The notes beneath the pieces are model-generated. The model was not told the DNA's origin. It searched no databases and worked only from the letters and a program-made list of their open reading frames with translations. Both the position numbers and the translations under genes were made by a program. 10,626 nucleotides of DNA from SIG607 sp045646245 (lineage in GTDB: Bacteria > Bacillota > Clostridia > Oscillospirales > Acutalibacteraceae): assembly GCA_045646245.1 (NCBI GenBank), contig JAZRKJ010000020.1, forward strand, positions 1-10,626, in the 5' to 3' direction. Below are positions 1 to 7,168 of this stretch, in pieces; position 1 is the stretch's first letter; every line of letters begins with the position of its first letter.

Positions 1-142
1 AATTTTCTTTGAAAATTTGTCCATACCCATTGCAATGAATGTTGTGCAAAATTAAATCATAGAATTTAATTTTGCTATATCCGCTTAAAAAGCGGCTTGT
101 CGAAGCGCTTTCAAGCGTTTCGACAAACAACAATCATTATAT
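1..142. repeat. Right part of a palindromic cloverleaf repeat (copy 1)
   Basis: This stretch aligns along its whole length with 8741-8880, so it is a second copy of that element cut by the window edge. It contains the palindromic centre CATTGCAATG (28-37) and the complete right half. That half has an outer stem 34-44 with 128-138 (one A-A mismatch) enclosing three hairpins: 47-57/64-74 (11 bp), 81-85/91-95 (5 bp) and 97-109/114-126 (about 13 bp with one G-T). Loops and several stem positions differ from the other copy while pairing is kept. It ends in ATTATAT about 60 bp upstream of the nadA promoter. No gene is seen in it. Confidence 0.8.
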
Positions 143-199
143 CAATTTATTATGAAAAGGTCAATATTTTTAAAATTCAGACAAAAGTTTACAGATAAG

Positions 200-213
200 T
201 TGACAGATGTAAA
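200..213. promoter_or_regulatory. Candidate NiaR operator over the nadA -35 box
   Basis: The imperfect palindrome TTGACAGATGTAAA has arms ACA/TGT around a 2-nt centre. It covers the -35 box and the start of the spacer. A half-site copy ACAGAT (191-196) lies 12 bp upstream of ACAGAT (203-208), and wider arms TTTACA (188-193) and TGTAAA (208-213) also pair. NiaR (YrxA) is known to repress NAD genes in Firmicutes and its gene closes this operon, so it is the obvious ligand. I compared the site with the published motif from memory only. Confidence 0.55.
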
Positions 214-228
214 TAACGGTGATATAAT
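200..228 (+). promoter_or_regulatory. Sigma-A promoter of the nadABC-niaR operon
   Basis: A perfect -35 box TTGACA (200-205) and a perfect -10 box TATAAT (223-228) are separated by 17 bp. The predicted transcription start near 235 leaves a leader of about 34 nt before the nadA start at 269. It also excludes the longer in-frame start at 152. Confidence 0.85.
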
Positions 229-268
229 TGTCCTCAAATTACACTACGTTCTTATGTTGAGGAAAAAT

Positions 269-1168
269 ATGAAAAATCAAATTGAAGAATTAAAGAAAGC
301 TAAGAATGCAATCATTCTTGCCCATTATTATGCCCCCGCCGAGGTGCAGGAAATTGCCGACTTTGTTGGTGATTCTTTTTATCTTGCCAAGGTTGCAAAG
401 CAATGCAATGCAGATATAATTGTCTTTTGCGGAGTTCGTTTTATGGGGGAAAGCGCTAAAATACTTAACCCTGACAAAAAAGTTTTGATGCCAAATACAT
501 CGGCAGACTGTCCTATGGCGCATATGGTAGCCGACGGAGCCATTGAAAAAATGAGAGCAAAATACCAAGACCTTGCGGTTGTATGCTACATCAATTCCAC
601 CGCAGAGCTTAAATGTAAAAGCGACGTTTGCGTAACGTCTTCAAACGCAGTGAAGATAGTAAAAGCTTTACCCAATAAGAATATATTTTTTATTCCCGAC
701 CGTAATTTAGGCAGCTTTGTTGCTGATATGGTTCCGGAAAAGAACGTAATTCTAAACGACGGCTGTTGTCCCATTCACGCAAAAATCACTTCCGAACAGG
801 TTCTGGCAGAAAAAGCCAAACATCCCCACGCTATAATTTTATCCCATCCCGAATGTGATGCCTCGGTTGCTGAAATTTCCGATTTTCTCGGCAGTACGGC
901 AGATATTATTGACTATGCCAAAAACAGTACCGCCAATGAATTTATTATTTGCACCGAAGACGGCGTGAATTATAAATTGAAGTCGGAGAATCCCAATAAG
1001 CGTTTTTATTACCCTTCCCCAACGCCTTGCTGCGCGGATATGAAGCTGAATACTCTTTCCGCCGTTTTATCGGTCCTTATTAAAGAAGACAATGAAATCA
1101 CCCTAAACGAAGACGTGTGCCGAAACGCGCTTGTTCCTCTTGACAAAATGTTGGAGTTTGCTAAATAA
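269..1168 (+). CDS. nadA: Quinolinate synthase NadA
   Basis: NadA is a cytoplasmic [4Fe-4S] enzyme that condenses iminoaspartate with dihydroxyacetone phosphate to quinolinate, the second step of de novo NAD synthesis. From the ATG at 269 the product is 299 aa, the usual size for the short NadA form. The three cluster cysteines expected at about 81, 168 and 254 are seen as C81 (DCPMA), C166/C167 (GCCPIH) and C254/C255 (TPCC). The N-terminal AHYY (18-21) and SHPEC (192-196) substrate motifs are present. The frame is open upstream to 152, but the SD GAGGA (259-263, 5 nt spacing) and the promoter at 200-228 decide for 269. The stop is one base from the nadB start, so the two are translationally coupled. 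Confidence 0.95.
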   Translation: MKNQIEELKKAKNAIILAHYYAPAEVQEIADFVGDSFYLAKVAKQCNADIIVFCGVRFMGESAKILNPDKKVLMPNTSADCPMAHMVADGAIEKMRAKYQDLAVVCYINSTAELKCKSDVCVTSSNAVKIVKALPNKNIFFIPDRNLGSFVADMVPEKNVILNDGCCPIHAKITSEQVLAEKAKHPHAIILSHPECDASVAEISDFLGSTADIIDYAKNSTANEFIICTEDGVNYKLKSENPNKRFYYPSPTPCCADMKLNTLSAVLSVLIKEDNEITLNEDVCRNALVPLDKMLEFAK

Positions 1169-1169
1169 T

Positions 1170-2444
1170 ATGATTACTGATATTTTAATTGTAGGCTGCG
1201 GCGTAGCAGGACTGTACTGCGCGTTAAACCTGCCCAAAGACAAAAAAATAACGGTTGTCACAAAAAATATAGCCCGAAAAAGTGATTCTTTTTTAGCGCA
1301 GGGCGGAATTTGCGTTTTGCGTGACCAAGAAGATTACGAGCCGTTTTTTGAAGACACCATGAAAGCGGGACATTACGAAAACAACCCGGACTCGGTTGAA
1401 ATTATGATACGTTCCTCAAGCGAGGTTATAGAGGATTTAGTAGCCTTTGGCGTTCGTTTTAAAAAAAACGGAGAAGCGTTTACCTATACACGGGAAGGCG
1501 CTCATTCCCGTCCGCGCATACTTTTTCACGAAGATGAAACAGGAAAAGAGATTACTTCTCACTTACTTGAAACCGCAAGAAGCAGAAGCAATATTACTTT
1601 AATTGAAAACTTCACAATGGTTGATTTGATTTGCAGTAATAATATATGCGGCGGTATTATAGGTCAGGATGAAAACGGTAATTTTATTTCTGTAAACGCC
1701 GATTATACGGTACTTGCCACAGGCGGTATCGGCGGCCTGTTTAAGCATTCTACCAACTACCGCCATTTAACCGGCGATGCATTGGCGTTGGCGCTTAAAT
1801 ATGATATAAAGCTTCAGCACATTGATTACATACAAATACATCCGACAACTCTTTTTACAAACAAACACGGCCGTGAATTCCTCATTTCGGAATCGGTTCG
1901 CGGCGAAGGCGCAATATTACTTAATTCCAAAGGCGAAAGATTTGTCAACGAGCTCTTACCGCGTGATATTGTTGCAAACGCTATTTTCTACGAAATGAAA
2001 AAGGAAAACAGCGAACACGTATGGCTTTCCTTGGCGCCGATACCAAAAGAGGAAATCATAGCACACTTCCCTAACATTTACAATCATTGCCTTAAGGAAG
2101 GCTACGATATTACCAAAGAGCCTATTCCCGTTGTGCCGTCGCAACACTACTTTATGGGCGGCATTGACGTTGACCGTTACAGCAAAACTTCTATGGAAAG
2201 GCTGTATGCTGTGGGCGAAACAGCCTGCAACGGCGTACACGGAAGAAACCGCCTTGCAAGTAATTCTCTGCTGGAAAGTCTTGTGTTTGCCAAACGCACC
2301 GCTAATCATATAACCGCCAACTACGACGCCCTTGTTCAGCACAAAGAAGTCACGGTAAACCCGTCGCAATATGACGGCTATAAAGAAAAATACAAAGAAT
2401 TAGTTTTAAGAGCAATAGAAAAGGAGAAAAACAACCATGAATAA
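1170..2444 (+). CDS. nadB: L-aspartate oxidase NadB (short clostridial form)
   Basis: NadB is a FAD-dependent enzyme that oxidises L-aspartate to iminoaspartate, the first de novo NAD step, and hands this unstable product to NadA. The 424-aa product opens with the dinucleotide-binding motif GCGVAG (9-14). It also has SFLAQGGI (40-47), the ATGG segment near 183-186, the catalytic-loop RGEGA (244-248), HYFMGG (326-331) and the C-terminal FAD signature NGVHGRNRLASNSLLESL (354-371). It is about 110 aa shorter than E. coli or B. subtilis NadB because it stops soon after the FAD signature and lacks most of the C-terminal helical domain. As I recall, clostridial members are like this, so I do not call it truncated. 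The start at 1170 fits the MITDILIVG N-terminus; an upstream TTG at 1131 lies inside nadA. The stop overlaps the nadC start by 8 nt. Confidence 0.94.
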   Translation: MITDILIVGCGVAGLYCALNLPKDKKITVVTKNIARKSDSFLAQGGICVLRDQEDYEPFFEDTMKAGHYENNPDSVEIMIRSSSEVIEDLVAFGVRFKKNGEAFTYTREGAHSRPRILFHEDETGKEITSHLLETARSRSNITLIENFTMVDLICSNNICGGIIGQDENGNFISVNADYTVLATGGIGGLFKHSTNYRHLTGDALALALKYDIKLQHIDYIQIHPTTLFTNKHGREFLISESVRGEGAILLNSKGERFVNELLPRDIVANAIFYEMKKENSEHVWLSLAPIPKEEIIAHFPNIYNHCLKEGYDITKEPIPVVPSQHYFMGGIDVDRYSKTSMERLYAVGETACNGVHGRNRLASNSLLESLVFAKRTANHITANYDALVQHKEVTVNPSQYDGYKEKYKELVLRAIEKEKNNHE

Positions 2445-3288
2445 CATAACTATGAAAATGACCGCAGACGACTTAATTTTAGCCGCCCTTAAAGAGGATA
2501 TTACAAGCGAAGATATTACTACCAACTCGGTTATGAGAAACTATCAATCGGGAGAGGTTGAACTTATTTGTAAACAAGACGGCGTTATTGCGGGTCTTGA
2601 TATTTTTAAAAGAGTTTTTATTCTCCTTGACGATAAAACCGAAGTGATTTTCTATTGCGCCGACGGAGATAAGGTTACAAAAGGACAAAAGCTTGGTGTA
2701 ATCCGCGGAGATATTCGCGTACTTCTGTCAGGAGAAAGAACCGCTTTAAATTACCTTCAGCGTATGAGCGGTATTGCTACTTATACCCGCACTATTGTTG
2801 ATATGCTAAAAGGCAGCAAGACAAAGCTTCTTGATACACGCAAAACCACACCGGGTATGCGCATTTTTGAAAAATACGCCGTTAAGGTCGGCGGCGGTTA
2901 CAATCACCGTTTTAATCTCAGCGACGGTATACTTTTAAAGGATAACCACATCGGCGCCGCAGGCGGTGTAAAAGAAGCTGTTAAAATGGCAAGAGAATAC
3001 GCTCCCTTTGTTCGCAAAATTGAAGTTGAGGTGGAAAACCTCGATATGCTTAAAGAAGCGCTTGAAGCAGGTGCCGATATCATTATGCTTGATAATATGA
3101 GCGTAGAGGATATGCAAAAGGCAGTCGCTCTCTGCAAAGGCAAAGCCGAAACAGAGTGCAGCGGAAACGTAACAAAAGAAAACGTTGCTAAACTCACAAA
3201 TATCGGTGTTGACTATATATCCAGCGGCGCTCTTACACACTCTTCCCCTATTTTGGACCTTTCTCTTAAAAATCTTCACGCTATATAA
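2437..3288 (+). CDS. nadC: Quinolinate phosphoribosyltransferase NadC
   Basis: NadC is the decarboxylating nicotinate-nucleotide pyrophosphorylase. It converts quinolinate and PRPP to nicotinate mononucleotide, CO2 and pyrophosphate. The 283-aa length is typical of the family. Visible motifs are GERTALNYLQRMSGIAT (99-115), DTRKTTPGMR (133-142), GGGYNHR (152-158) and LLKDNHI (166-172), which contribute the Arg, Lys and His residues of the active site. Toward the C-terminus come EVEVEN and IMLDNMS, typical of the barrel. The SD AAGGAG (2421-2426) lies inside the end of nadB, 10 nt before the ATG, and the 8-nt overlap with nadB indicates coupled translation. Confidence 0.95.
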   Translation: MNNITMKMTADDLILAALKEDITSEDITTNSVMRNYQSGEVELICKQDGVIAGLDIFKRVFILLDDKTEVIFYCADGDKVTKGQKLGVIRGDIRVLLSGERTALNYLQRMSGIATYTRTIVDMLKGSKTKLLDTRKTTPGMRIFEKYAVKVGGGYNHRFNLSDGILLKDNHIGAAGGVKEAVKMAREYAPFVRKIEVEVENLDMLKEALEAGADIIMLDNMSVEDMQKAVALCKGKAETECSGNVTKENVAKLTNIGVDYISSGALTHSSPILDLSLKNLHAI

Positions 3289-3300
3289 AGGAGTGAATAT

Positions 3301-3813
3301 ATGAAGGCACAGGACAGAAGAAAAGCTATAGTTAATCTGCTTTTATCGTCTACCGAAGCCATATCCGGCGGCAAATTGTCAGAACAGTTCTGCGTATCCC
3401 GTCAGATTATTGTTCAGGACATAACCGTACTGAAAGGTTCGGGGTATGATATTCTTTCTACCCACAACGGTTATATCATTCAAAAATCCCCATTAAAAGA
3501 GCGCATTTTTAAATTACACCACACCACTGAACAAACCGAAGATGAGCTGAATTCCATTGTAGAGCTGGGCGGTACCGTTGTAGACGTATTTGTTTGGCAT
3601 AAGGTTTACGGTAAAATGGTAGCGCCTTTAAATATCTTTTCATCGCTTCATATAAAACAGTTTATTGAGGGCGTCAGAACCGGAAAATCCACAGAGCTTA
3701 TGAACATTACCGGCGGTTATCATTATCACACAGTTCGCGCCGATTCGGATGAAATCCTTGATAAAATCGAACTTGTCCTTAAAGAACGCGGTTATATTGC
3801 CCCCGAAATATAG
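3301..3813 (+). CDS. niaR: NAD biosynthesis repressor NiaR (HTH plus 3H domain)
   Basis: NiaR (YrxA family) is a niacin-responsive transcriptional repressor of NAD synthesis and niacin uptake genes in Firmicutes. The 170-aa product has an N-terminal HTH_11-type domain (about 5-60; recognition region near VSRQIIVQDITVL, 32-44). A C-terminal 3H domain (about 70-168) follows. The histidines that name it are seen at H73/H74, H100 and H141/H143, with acidic residues at 80-82, consistent with metal and effector binding. The SD AAAGGAG (3287-3293) starts on the last bases of the nadC stop. Its place as last gene of nadABC supports autoregulation through the candidate operator at 200-213. Confidence 0.93.
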   Translation: MKAQDRRKAIVNLLLSSTEAISGGKLSEQFCVSRQIIVQDITVLKGSGYDILSTHNGYIIQKSPLKERIFKLHHTTEQTEDELNSIVELGGTVVDVFVWHKVYGKMVAPLNIFSSLHIKQFIEGVRTGKSTELMNITGGYHYHTVRADSDEILDKIELVLKERGYIAPEI

Positions 3814-3847
3814 TTTATCTGTTATTTCATAAGAGTTCTGCAAAAAC

Positions 3848-3876
3848 TTGACTAAAATAATAGAATATGCTATAAT
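3848..3876 (+). promoter_or_regulatory. Promoter upstream of ktrBA
   Basis: TTGACT (3848-3853) and TATAAT (3871-3876) are separated by 17 bp. A TG one base before the -10 (3868-3869) makes it an extended -10 promoter. Transcription should begin near 3883, about 20 nt before the hairpin at 3903-3938. The 30 nt between that hairpin and ktrB are too few for another promoter. Confidence 0.75.
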
Positions 3877-3902
3877 AACAAAAATAATAAAAATAAATAT
3901 GA

Positions 3903-3948
3903 AAGGAACCGGTTGTCTTTAAAGGTAGTTGGTTCCTTCTTGTTTTTT
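3903..3948 (+). terminator. Terminator-like leader hairpin (possible attenuator) before ktrB
   Basis: AAGGAACC (3903-3910) pairs with GGTTCCTT (3931-3938). The stem continues inward with G-U-tolerant pairs to 3918/3923, giving about 16 pairs around a TTAA loop, followed by CTTGTTTTTT. The many G-U pairs suggest an RNA-level structure. It lies between the promoter and the coding start, so it would end most transcripts of about 65 nt unless prevented. A tiny frame, MKGTGCL (3899-3922), runs through the upstream arm but has no SD. A simpler reading is that it terminates readthrough from niaR. Confidence 0.6.
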
Positions 3949-3977
3949 ACTGTAGGATTAAGGTGTATGATGAATTT

Positions 3978-5336
3978 ATGAAAAAACAACGGTCTGAGTT
4001 ATCTACAACACATATTATATTGTTAAGCTTTTTGGCAGCAATATTAATAGGCGCATTGTTGCTTTCTCTTCCCATAAGTTCAGCCGATGGTACCCCCACC
4101 TCTTTTTTAGATGCGCTTTTCACCGCAACAACCTCCACCTGTGTTACGGGTCTGGTAGTGATACCTACCGTTTCTTCCTGGAGTGTTTTTGGGCAGGTTG
4201 TAATTTTAATATTGATTCAAGTGGGTGGTCTTGGCGTTATCACCATTATGTCGGGGCTTATGATACTTCTGCACAAGAAAATAGGCATCAGCGACAGATT
4301 GCTCTTGCAAGATGCTTTTAATCTTAATTCCCTTTCGGGGCTTGTTCGTTTCGTAAAAAAGGTTGTAACCGGAACGTTTATTATAGAAGGTATAGGCGCT
4401 TTGCTTTATATGACTGTCTTCATACCTCAGTTTGGTGCAAAAGGAATCTGGATTTCGGTATTTACCTCCGTTTCCGCCTTTTGCAATGCAGGTATTGATA
4501 TTATTGCCGAAAACAGCCTTTGTGATTACGCGCTTAACCCTGTTATCAATATTGTGACGTGCTCTTTGATTATCTTAGGCGGTATCGGATATATCGTTTG
4601 GTGGGACGTACTAAGGGTACTGAAAAAAGCGCGTACAAAGAAAGTAGGGTTTTTCAAAGCTCTTACCCTGCACAGCAAAATCGCCATTACGGCAACCTTG
4701 ATTCTGATTTTTGCAGGCGCGGCTTTAATTTTTGCCTTTGAATACAACAATCCGCAAACAATAGGCAATTATACCTTGCTTCAAAAAGTCGGAGTGTCTC
4801 TGTTTCAGTCGGTTACAACGAGAACCGCCGGCTTTGCAACCGTACCGCAGGAAAACCTTACAAATGCAAGCGCTATTGTGTGTTTGCTTTTAATGTTTAT
4901 CGGCGGTTCCCCCGTCGGCACAGCCGGAGGTATCAAAACGGTTACCTTTGCCGTTATTATTGTAGCGGCAATTGCTTCTATCCGCACTAAAGAGGATACC
5001 GAAGTGTTTGGCAGAAGGCTCACTAAGCAAGCTGTCAGCAAAGCGGTTGCCGTTACCTGTATGTCATTTATTATTATGTTTATTTCAACGGTTTTGCTTT
5101 CAGCGGTAACAGATGCAAACGCACTGGATATTATTTATGAAACGGTCAGCGCTACCGCAACCGTAGGTCTTACAAGGAATCTTACGCCTTCTCTGGGCAG
5201 TATAGGTAAGCTTATAATCATCATAACAATGTATCTCGGCAGAGTCGGACCGATATCACTTGCCGTTGCATTTAAGCTAAGTAAAAATAATCAGAATATT
5301 ATAAGAAACCCCGTCGAAGAAATCAGCGTGGGTTAA
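3978..5336 (+). CDS. ktrB: KtrB/TrkH-family potassium channel subunit
   Basis: This is the membrane pore of a Ktr-type K+ uptake system, working with the cytoplasmic RCK ring encoded next. The 452-aa protein shows the four M1-P-M2 repeats of the superfamily. Filter glycines are visible in TCVTGL (G58), FCNAGI (G172), TRTAGF (G285) and ATVGL (G397). The gating loop of the third repeat is seen as GGSPVGTAGGIKT (309-321). It lacks the extra N-terminal helices of proteobacterial TrkH, as expected for KtrB. I chose ATG 3978 because the conserved N-terminus begins MKKQRSEL. A GTG at 3963, five residues earlier in frame, has a closer AGGA (3954-3957) and may be the true start. ktrA follows after 15 nt. 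Confidence 0.92.
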   Translation: MKKQRSELSTTHIILLSFLAAILIGALLLSLPISSADGTPTSFLDALFTATTSTCVTGLVVIPTVSSWSVFGQVVILILIQVGGLGVITIMSGLMILLHKKIGISDRLLLQDAFNLNSLSGLVRFVKKVVTGTFIIEGIGALLYMTVFIPQFGAKGIWISVFTSVSAFCNAGIDIIAENSLCDYALNPVINIVTCSLIILGGIGYIVWWDVLRVLKKARTKKVGFFKALTLHSKIAITATLILIFAGAALIFAFEYNNPQTIGNYTLLQKVGVSLFQSVTTRTAGFATVPQENLTNASAIVCLLLMFIGGSPVGTAGGIKTVTFAVIIVAAIASIRTKEDTEVFGRRLTKQAVSKAVAVTCMSFIIMFISTVLLSAVTDANALDIIYETVSATATVGLTRNLTPSLGSIGKLIIIITMYLGRVGPISLAVAFKLSKNNQNIIRNPVEEISVG

Positions 5337-5351
5337 GAAGGGATAAATTTT

Positions 5352-6002
5352 ATGAGTATCAATAAAACTTATGCCGTATTGGGTTTGGGCAGATACGGAA
5401 AAGCAGTCGCAGAAGAACTTGTAAATAACGGCGCGGAAGTTTTGGCTGTTGACAGCGACCAAAACAACGTAAACAACGCAATTGAAACCATCCCCGTTTG
5501 TAAATGCGCCGATATTACCGAGCCGGAGGCAATGAAAAGGCTGGGTATATCAAATATCGACGTTGTCATTGTTGCAATGGCAAGTAATCTGGAAGCAAGC
5601 GTTATGGCAGTAACGCTCTGCAAGGAAGCGGGTGTTCCCACCGTTATCGTTAAATGCGGTAATGAAATGCACCAAAAGATTTTAAGCCGTGTGGGCGCCG
5701 ACAAGGTAATTTTCCCCGAAAAAGAATCGGGAACCAGACTTGCTAAAAATTTGCTGACATCGGGCTTTTCTGAAATGATAGAGCTTTCCGACGAAGTATC
5801 TATGGTAGAAATTGACGTAAAAGATGAGTGGGTCGGCAAAACACTCATAGAACTCAGCCTGCGTAAAAAGTATTCCATTAACGTAGTAGCAGTACGAATC
5901 GGTGATAAAATCAGTACAACCGTTGATCCCGCGCTCCCTCTTGAAAAAGGAATGCAGCTTATAGTTATTGCGAATACAATAAAACTGCAAAAATTAAAAT
6001 AA
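5352..6002 (+). CDS. ktrA: KtrA/TrkA-family RCK regulatory subunit of K+ uptake
   Basis: KtrA is the cytoplasmic gating subunit. It forms an octameric ring that binds ATP/ADP (or NAD) in its Rossmann domain and opens or closes KtrB. Of the 216 aa, residues 5-135 are an RCK_N domain with the nucleotide motif GLGRYG (11-16) and acidic residues at the end of the second strand (AVDSD, 32-36). Residues about 137-216 form an RCK_C domain, which in relatives binds cyclic di-AMP. The length matches B. subtilis KtrA (about 220 aa) and not the double-length TrkA of E. coli. The SD GAAGGGA (5337-5343) is 8 nt from the ATG. No terminator is seen right after the gene; the next is at 6361-6390. Confidence 0.93.
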   Translation: MSINKTYAVLGLGRYGKAVAEELVNNGAEVLAVDSDQNNVNNAIETIPVCKCADITEPEAMKRLGISNIDVVIVAMASNLEASVMAVTLCKEAGVPTVIVKCGNEMHQKILSRVGADKVIFPEKESGTRLAKNLLTSGFSEMIELSDEVSMVEIDVKDEWVGKTLIELSLRKKYSINVVAVRIGDKISTTVDPALPLEKGMQLIVIANTIKLQKLK

Positions 6003-6072
6003 TACGGCATTTCACCTTTTAAGTTACGTAACCCTTCCTCCCTACCGCAGCGCAGTTTAAGGAAAAATCAAT

Positions 6073-6349
6073 TTAAGCAAACACGAATAATCCGAACCTG
6101 ATTTTAAAGGGTGGATTTTCGTCTTTGCATTGTTAAAATACTCGCAAATACGAAAGTATTCGCTACGTTTTGTGCCTCGCCAAGCCAAAAATCCTCCACT
6201 TTAAAATTCTTCGGCCCTAAACGAGTAGAATTTTGAGGGATTTTTGGTGCGGAGGAGCTTATAAAGCTAGCGCTTATACGCGACGACAAACCGAAAAGCG
6301 CCTAAATTATGCCGTTTAGGGCAGATTTGGATTATTCGTGTTTGCTTAA
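6073..6349. mobile_element. MITE-like element with 21-bp perfect terminal inverted repeats
   Basis: The left end (6073-6093, starting TTAAGCAAACAC) is the exact reverse complement of the right end (6329-6349). Pairing continues inward with mismatches to about 6100/6322. Both ends begin with TTAA, which may be the target sequence or its duplication. Internally CCAAAAATCC (6185-6194) pairs with 6238-6247, and AAAATTCT (6203-6210) with 6227-6234. There is no transposase. A 61-codon open frame on the minus strand (6104-6289) looks like a by-product of the repeat. It sits just after ktrA, where an insertion would be harmless. Confidence 0.75.
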
Positions 6350-6360
6350 CCTATACACAG

Positions 6361-6390
6361 AAAAAACGGAGTTGTTCACTCCGTTTTTTT
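6361..6390. terminator. Bidirectional intrinsic terminator between convergent genes
   Basis: A 12-bp stem (6361-6372 with 6378-6389) has the GC-rich core CGGAGT/ACTCCG and a 5-nt loop. It is flanked by A6 on one side and T7 on the other. It can end ktrBA transcription on the plus strand and the SGNH gene (stop at 6393) on the minus strand. Confidence 0.9.
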
Positions 6391-6392
6391 GT

Positions 6393-7034
6393 TTAACCTT
6401 TTAAAATACTTAACACACTATTTTTAATATCTTTCATTCCTTGTATTGTAGGATGACCGCTTCTTTTATCAATTTTATCAAAGGTTACCGGTGTTATGTT
6501 ATACCTTGCGCAGGCATCTTTCATACAAGAAGCAATCAGGCATTTGATTTCCGTATTTATAAGGCAGTAAATCTCCGCTTGCGGCAAAGTCTCCCTTAAT
6601 ACATTTAAAAAGTAACATACCGAAGGCAACACCGAGAACAAATCCTTTTCTTCCCAGTCGCTATACTTCATTTCTCCTAAAGGTGCGTTTGACCAACTAT
6701 CGTTTGTTCCGCCAAAAACAAACACGGTATCAATGGTGTTTTTTTAAAAAAAGCCTTCTGCAGCAAGTTTTTTAAACCTATATATAAAGGAAGATGATTT
6801 CGAGCAGTCACTGTTATTATAGCCTGTATAACCTATTGTTGAACCCGACCAGCTATTATTTAAAACAAGGTTATAATTTCCTTCGTTTACAACTTGGTGC
6901 CACCAGGTTTGTTCCACCTTTGTAACGTCGGTTTCAGGACGCTCATTTTCGGAATAATATACTGCATAACCTTTCGGAACATAGCCTTCAAAGGTAGAAT
7001 AGCTGTCCCCGAAAATAAGAATATTCTTTTTCAT
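6393..7034 (-). pseudogene. SGNH/GDSL-type hydrolase gene with an in-frame stop
   Basis: One reading frame of 213 codons runs from the ATG at 7034 to a stop at 6393, but codon 97 (6746-6744) is TAA. The joined translation has the SGNH blocks: GDS nucleophile motif (9-11), the Asn block GGTND (108-112) and the C-terminal Asp/His block near D189 and GHP (193-195). The pieces are 96 and 110 aa (the second from an internal GTG at 6725), so neither has a full active site. The stop falls in T7A7, where one A-to-T change would turn AAA (Lys) into TAA. No frameshift is needed. Family members hydrolyse esters or acetyl groups on carbohydrates; the substrate here is unknown. The SD AAGGAGG is 8 nt from the start, so the 5' end is intact and the damage is probably recent, or it is a base-call error. 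Confidence 0.75.
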
Positions 7035-7069
7035 TTCGTCAACCTCCTTTTTTGATAATAATCATTATA

Positions 7070-7098
7070 ATTATACAAGTTATAAACGCTTGTTGCAA
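7070..7098 (-). promoter_or_regulatory. Promoter of the SGNH hydrolase gene
   Basis: On the minus strand TTGCAA (7098-7093) and TATAAT (7075-7070) are separated by 17 bp. The -35 box matches 4 of 6 consensus bases and the -10 is perfect. The SD AAGGAGG (7049-7043) follows downstream. Confidence 0.65.
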
Positions 7099-7136
7099 CA
7101 CAAAATTTAAAATAAACACATTTTTAAACCATACAC

Positions 7137-7165
7137 AAAAAGCGAGGTGAAAGTCACCTCGCTTT
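7137..7165 (-). terminator. Intrinsic terminator of the minus-strand Fic gene
   Basis: AAAGCGAGGTGA (7139-7150) pairs perfectly with TCACCTCGCTTT (7154-7165) around a 3-nt loop. Read on the minus strand it follows the Fic stop codon directly and ends in TTTTTGTGT. Confidence 0.88.
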
Positions 7166-7168
7166 ATG

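Noticed and set aside
232..262. CCTCAA/TTGAGG hairpin that would cover the nadA SD
   Set aside because: The left arm lies at or before the predicted transcription start near 235, so it would be only partly in the RNA, and the stem is just 6 bp.
152..268. In-frame 39-codon N-terminal extension of NadA
   Set aside because: It covers the promoter and candidate operator, has no SD, and is absent from the family. The ATG at 269 has an SD and gives the normal length.
5369..6010. 213-codon open frame opposite ktrA
   Set aside because: It is a shadow of ktrA, low in complexity and rich in Ser/Thr, with no family match. The plus-strand RCK protein is unmistakable.
6104..6289. 61-codon minus-strand frame
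   Set aside because: It lies wholly inside the inverted-repeat element, has no SD, and resembles no protein family I know.
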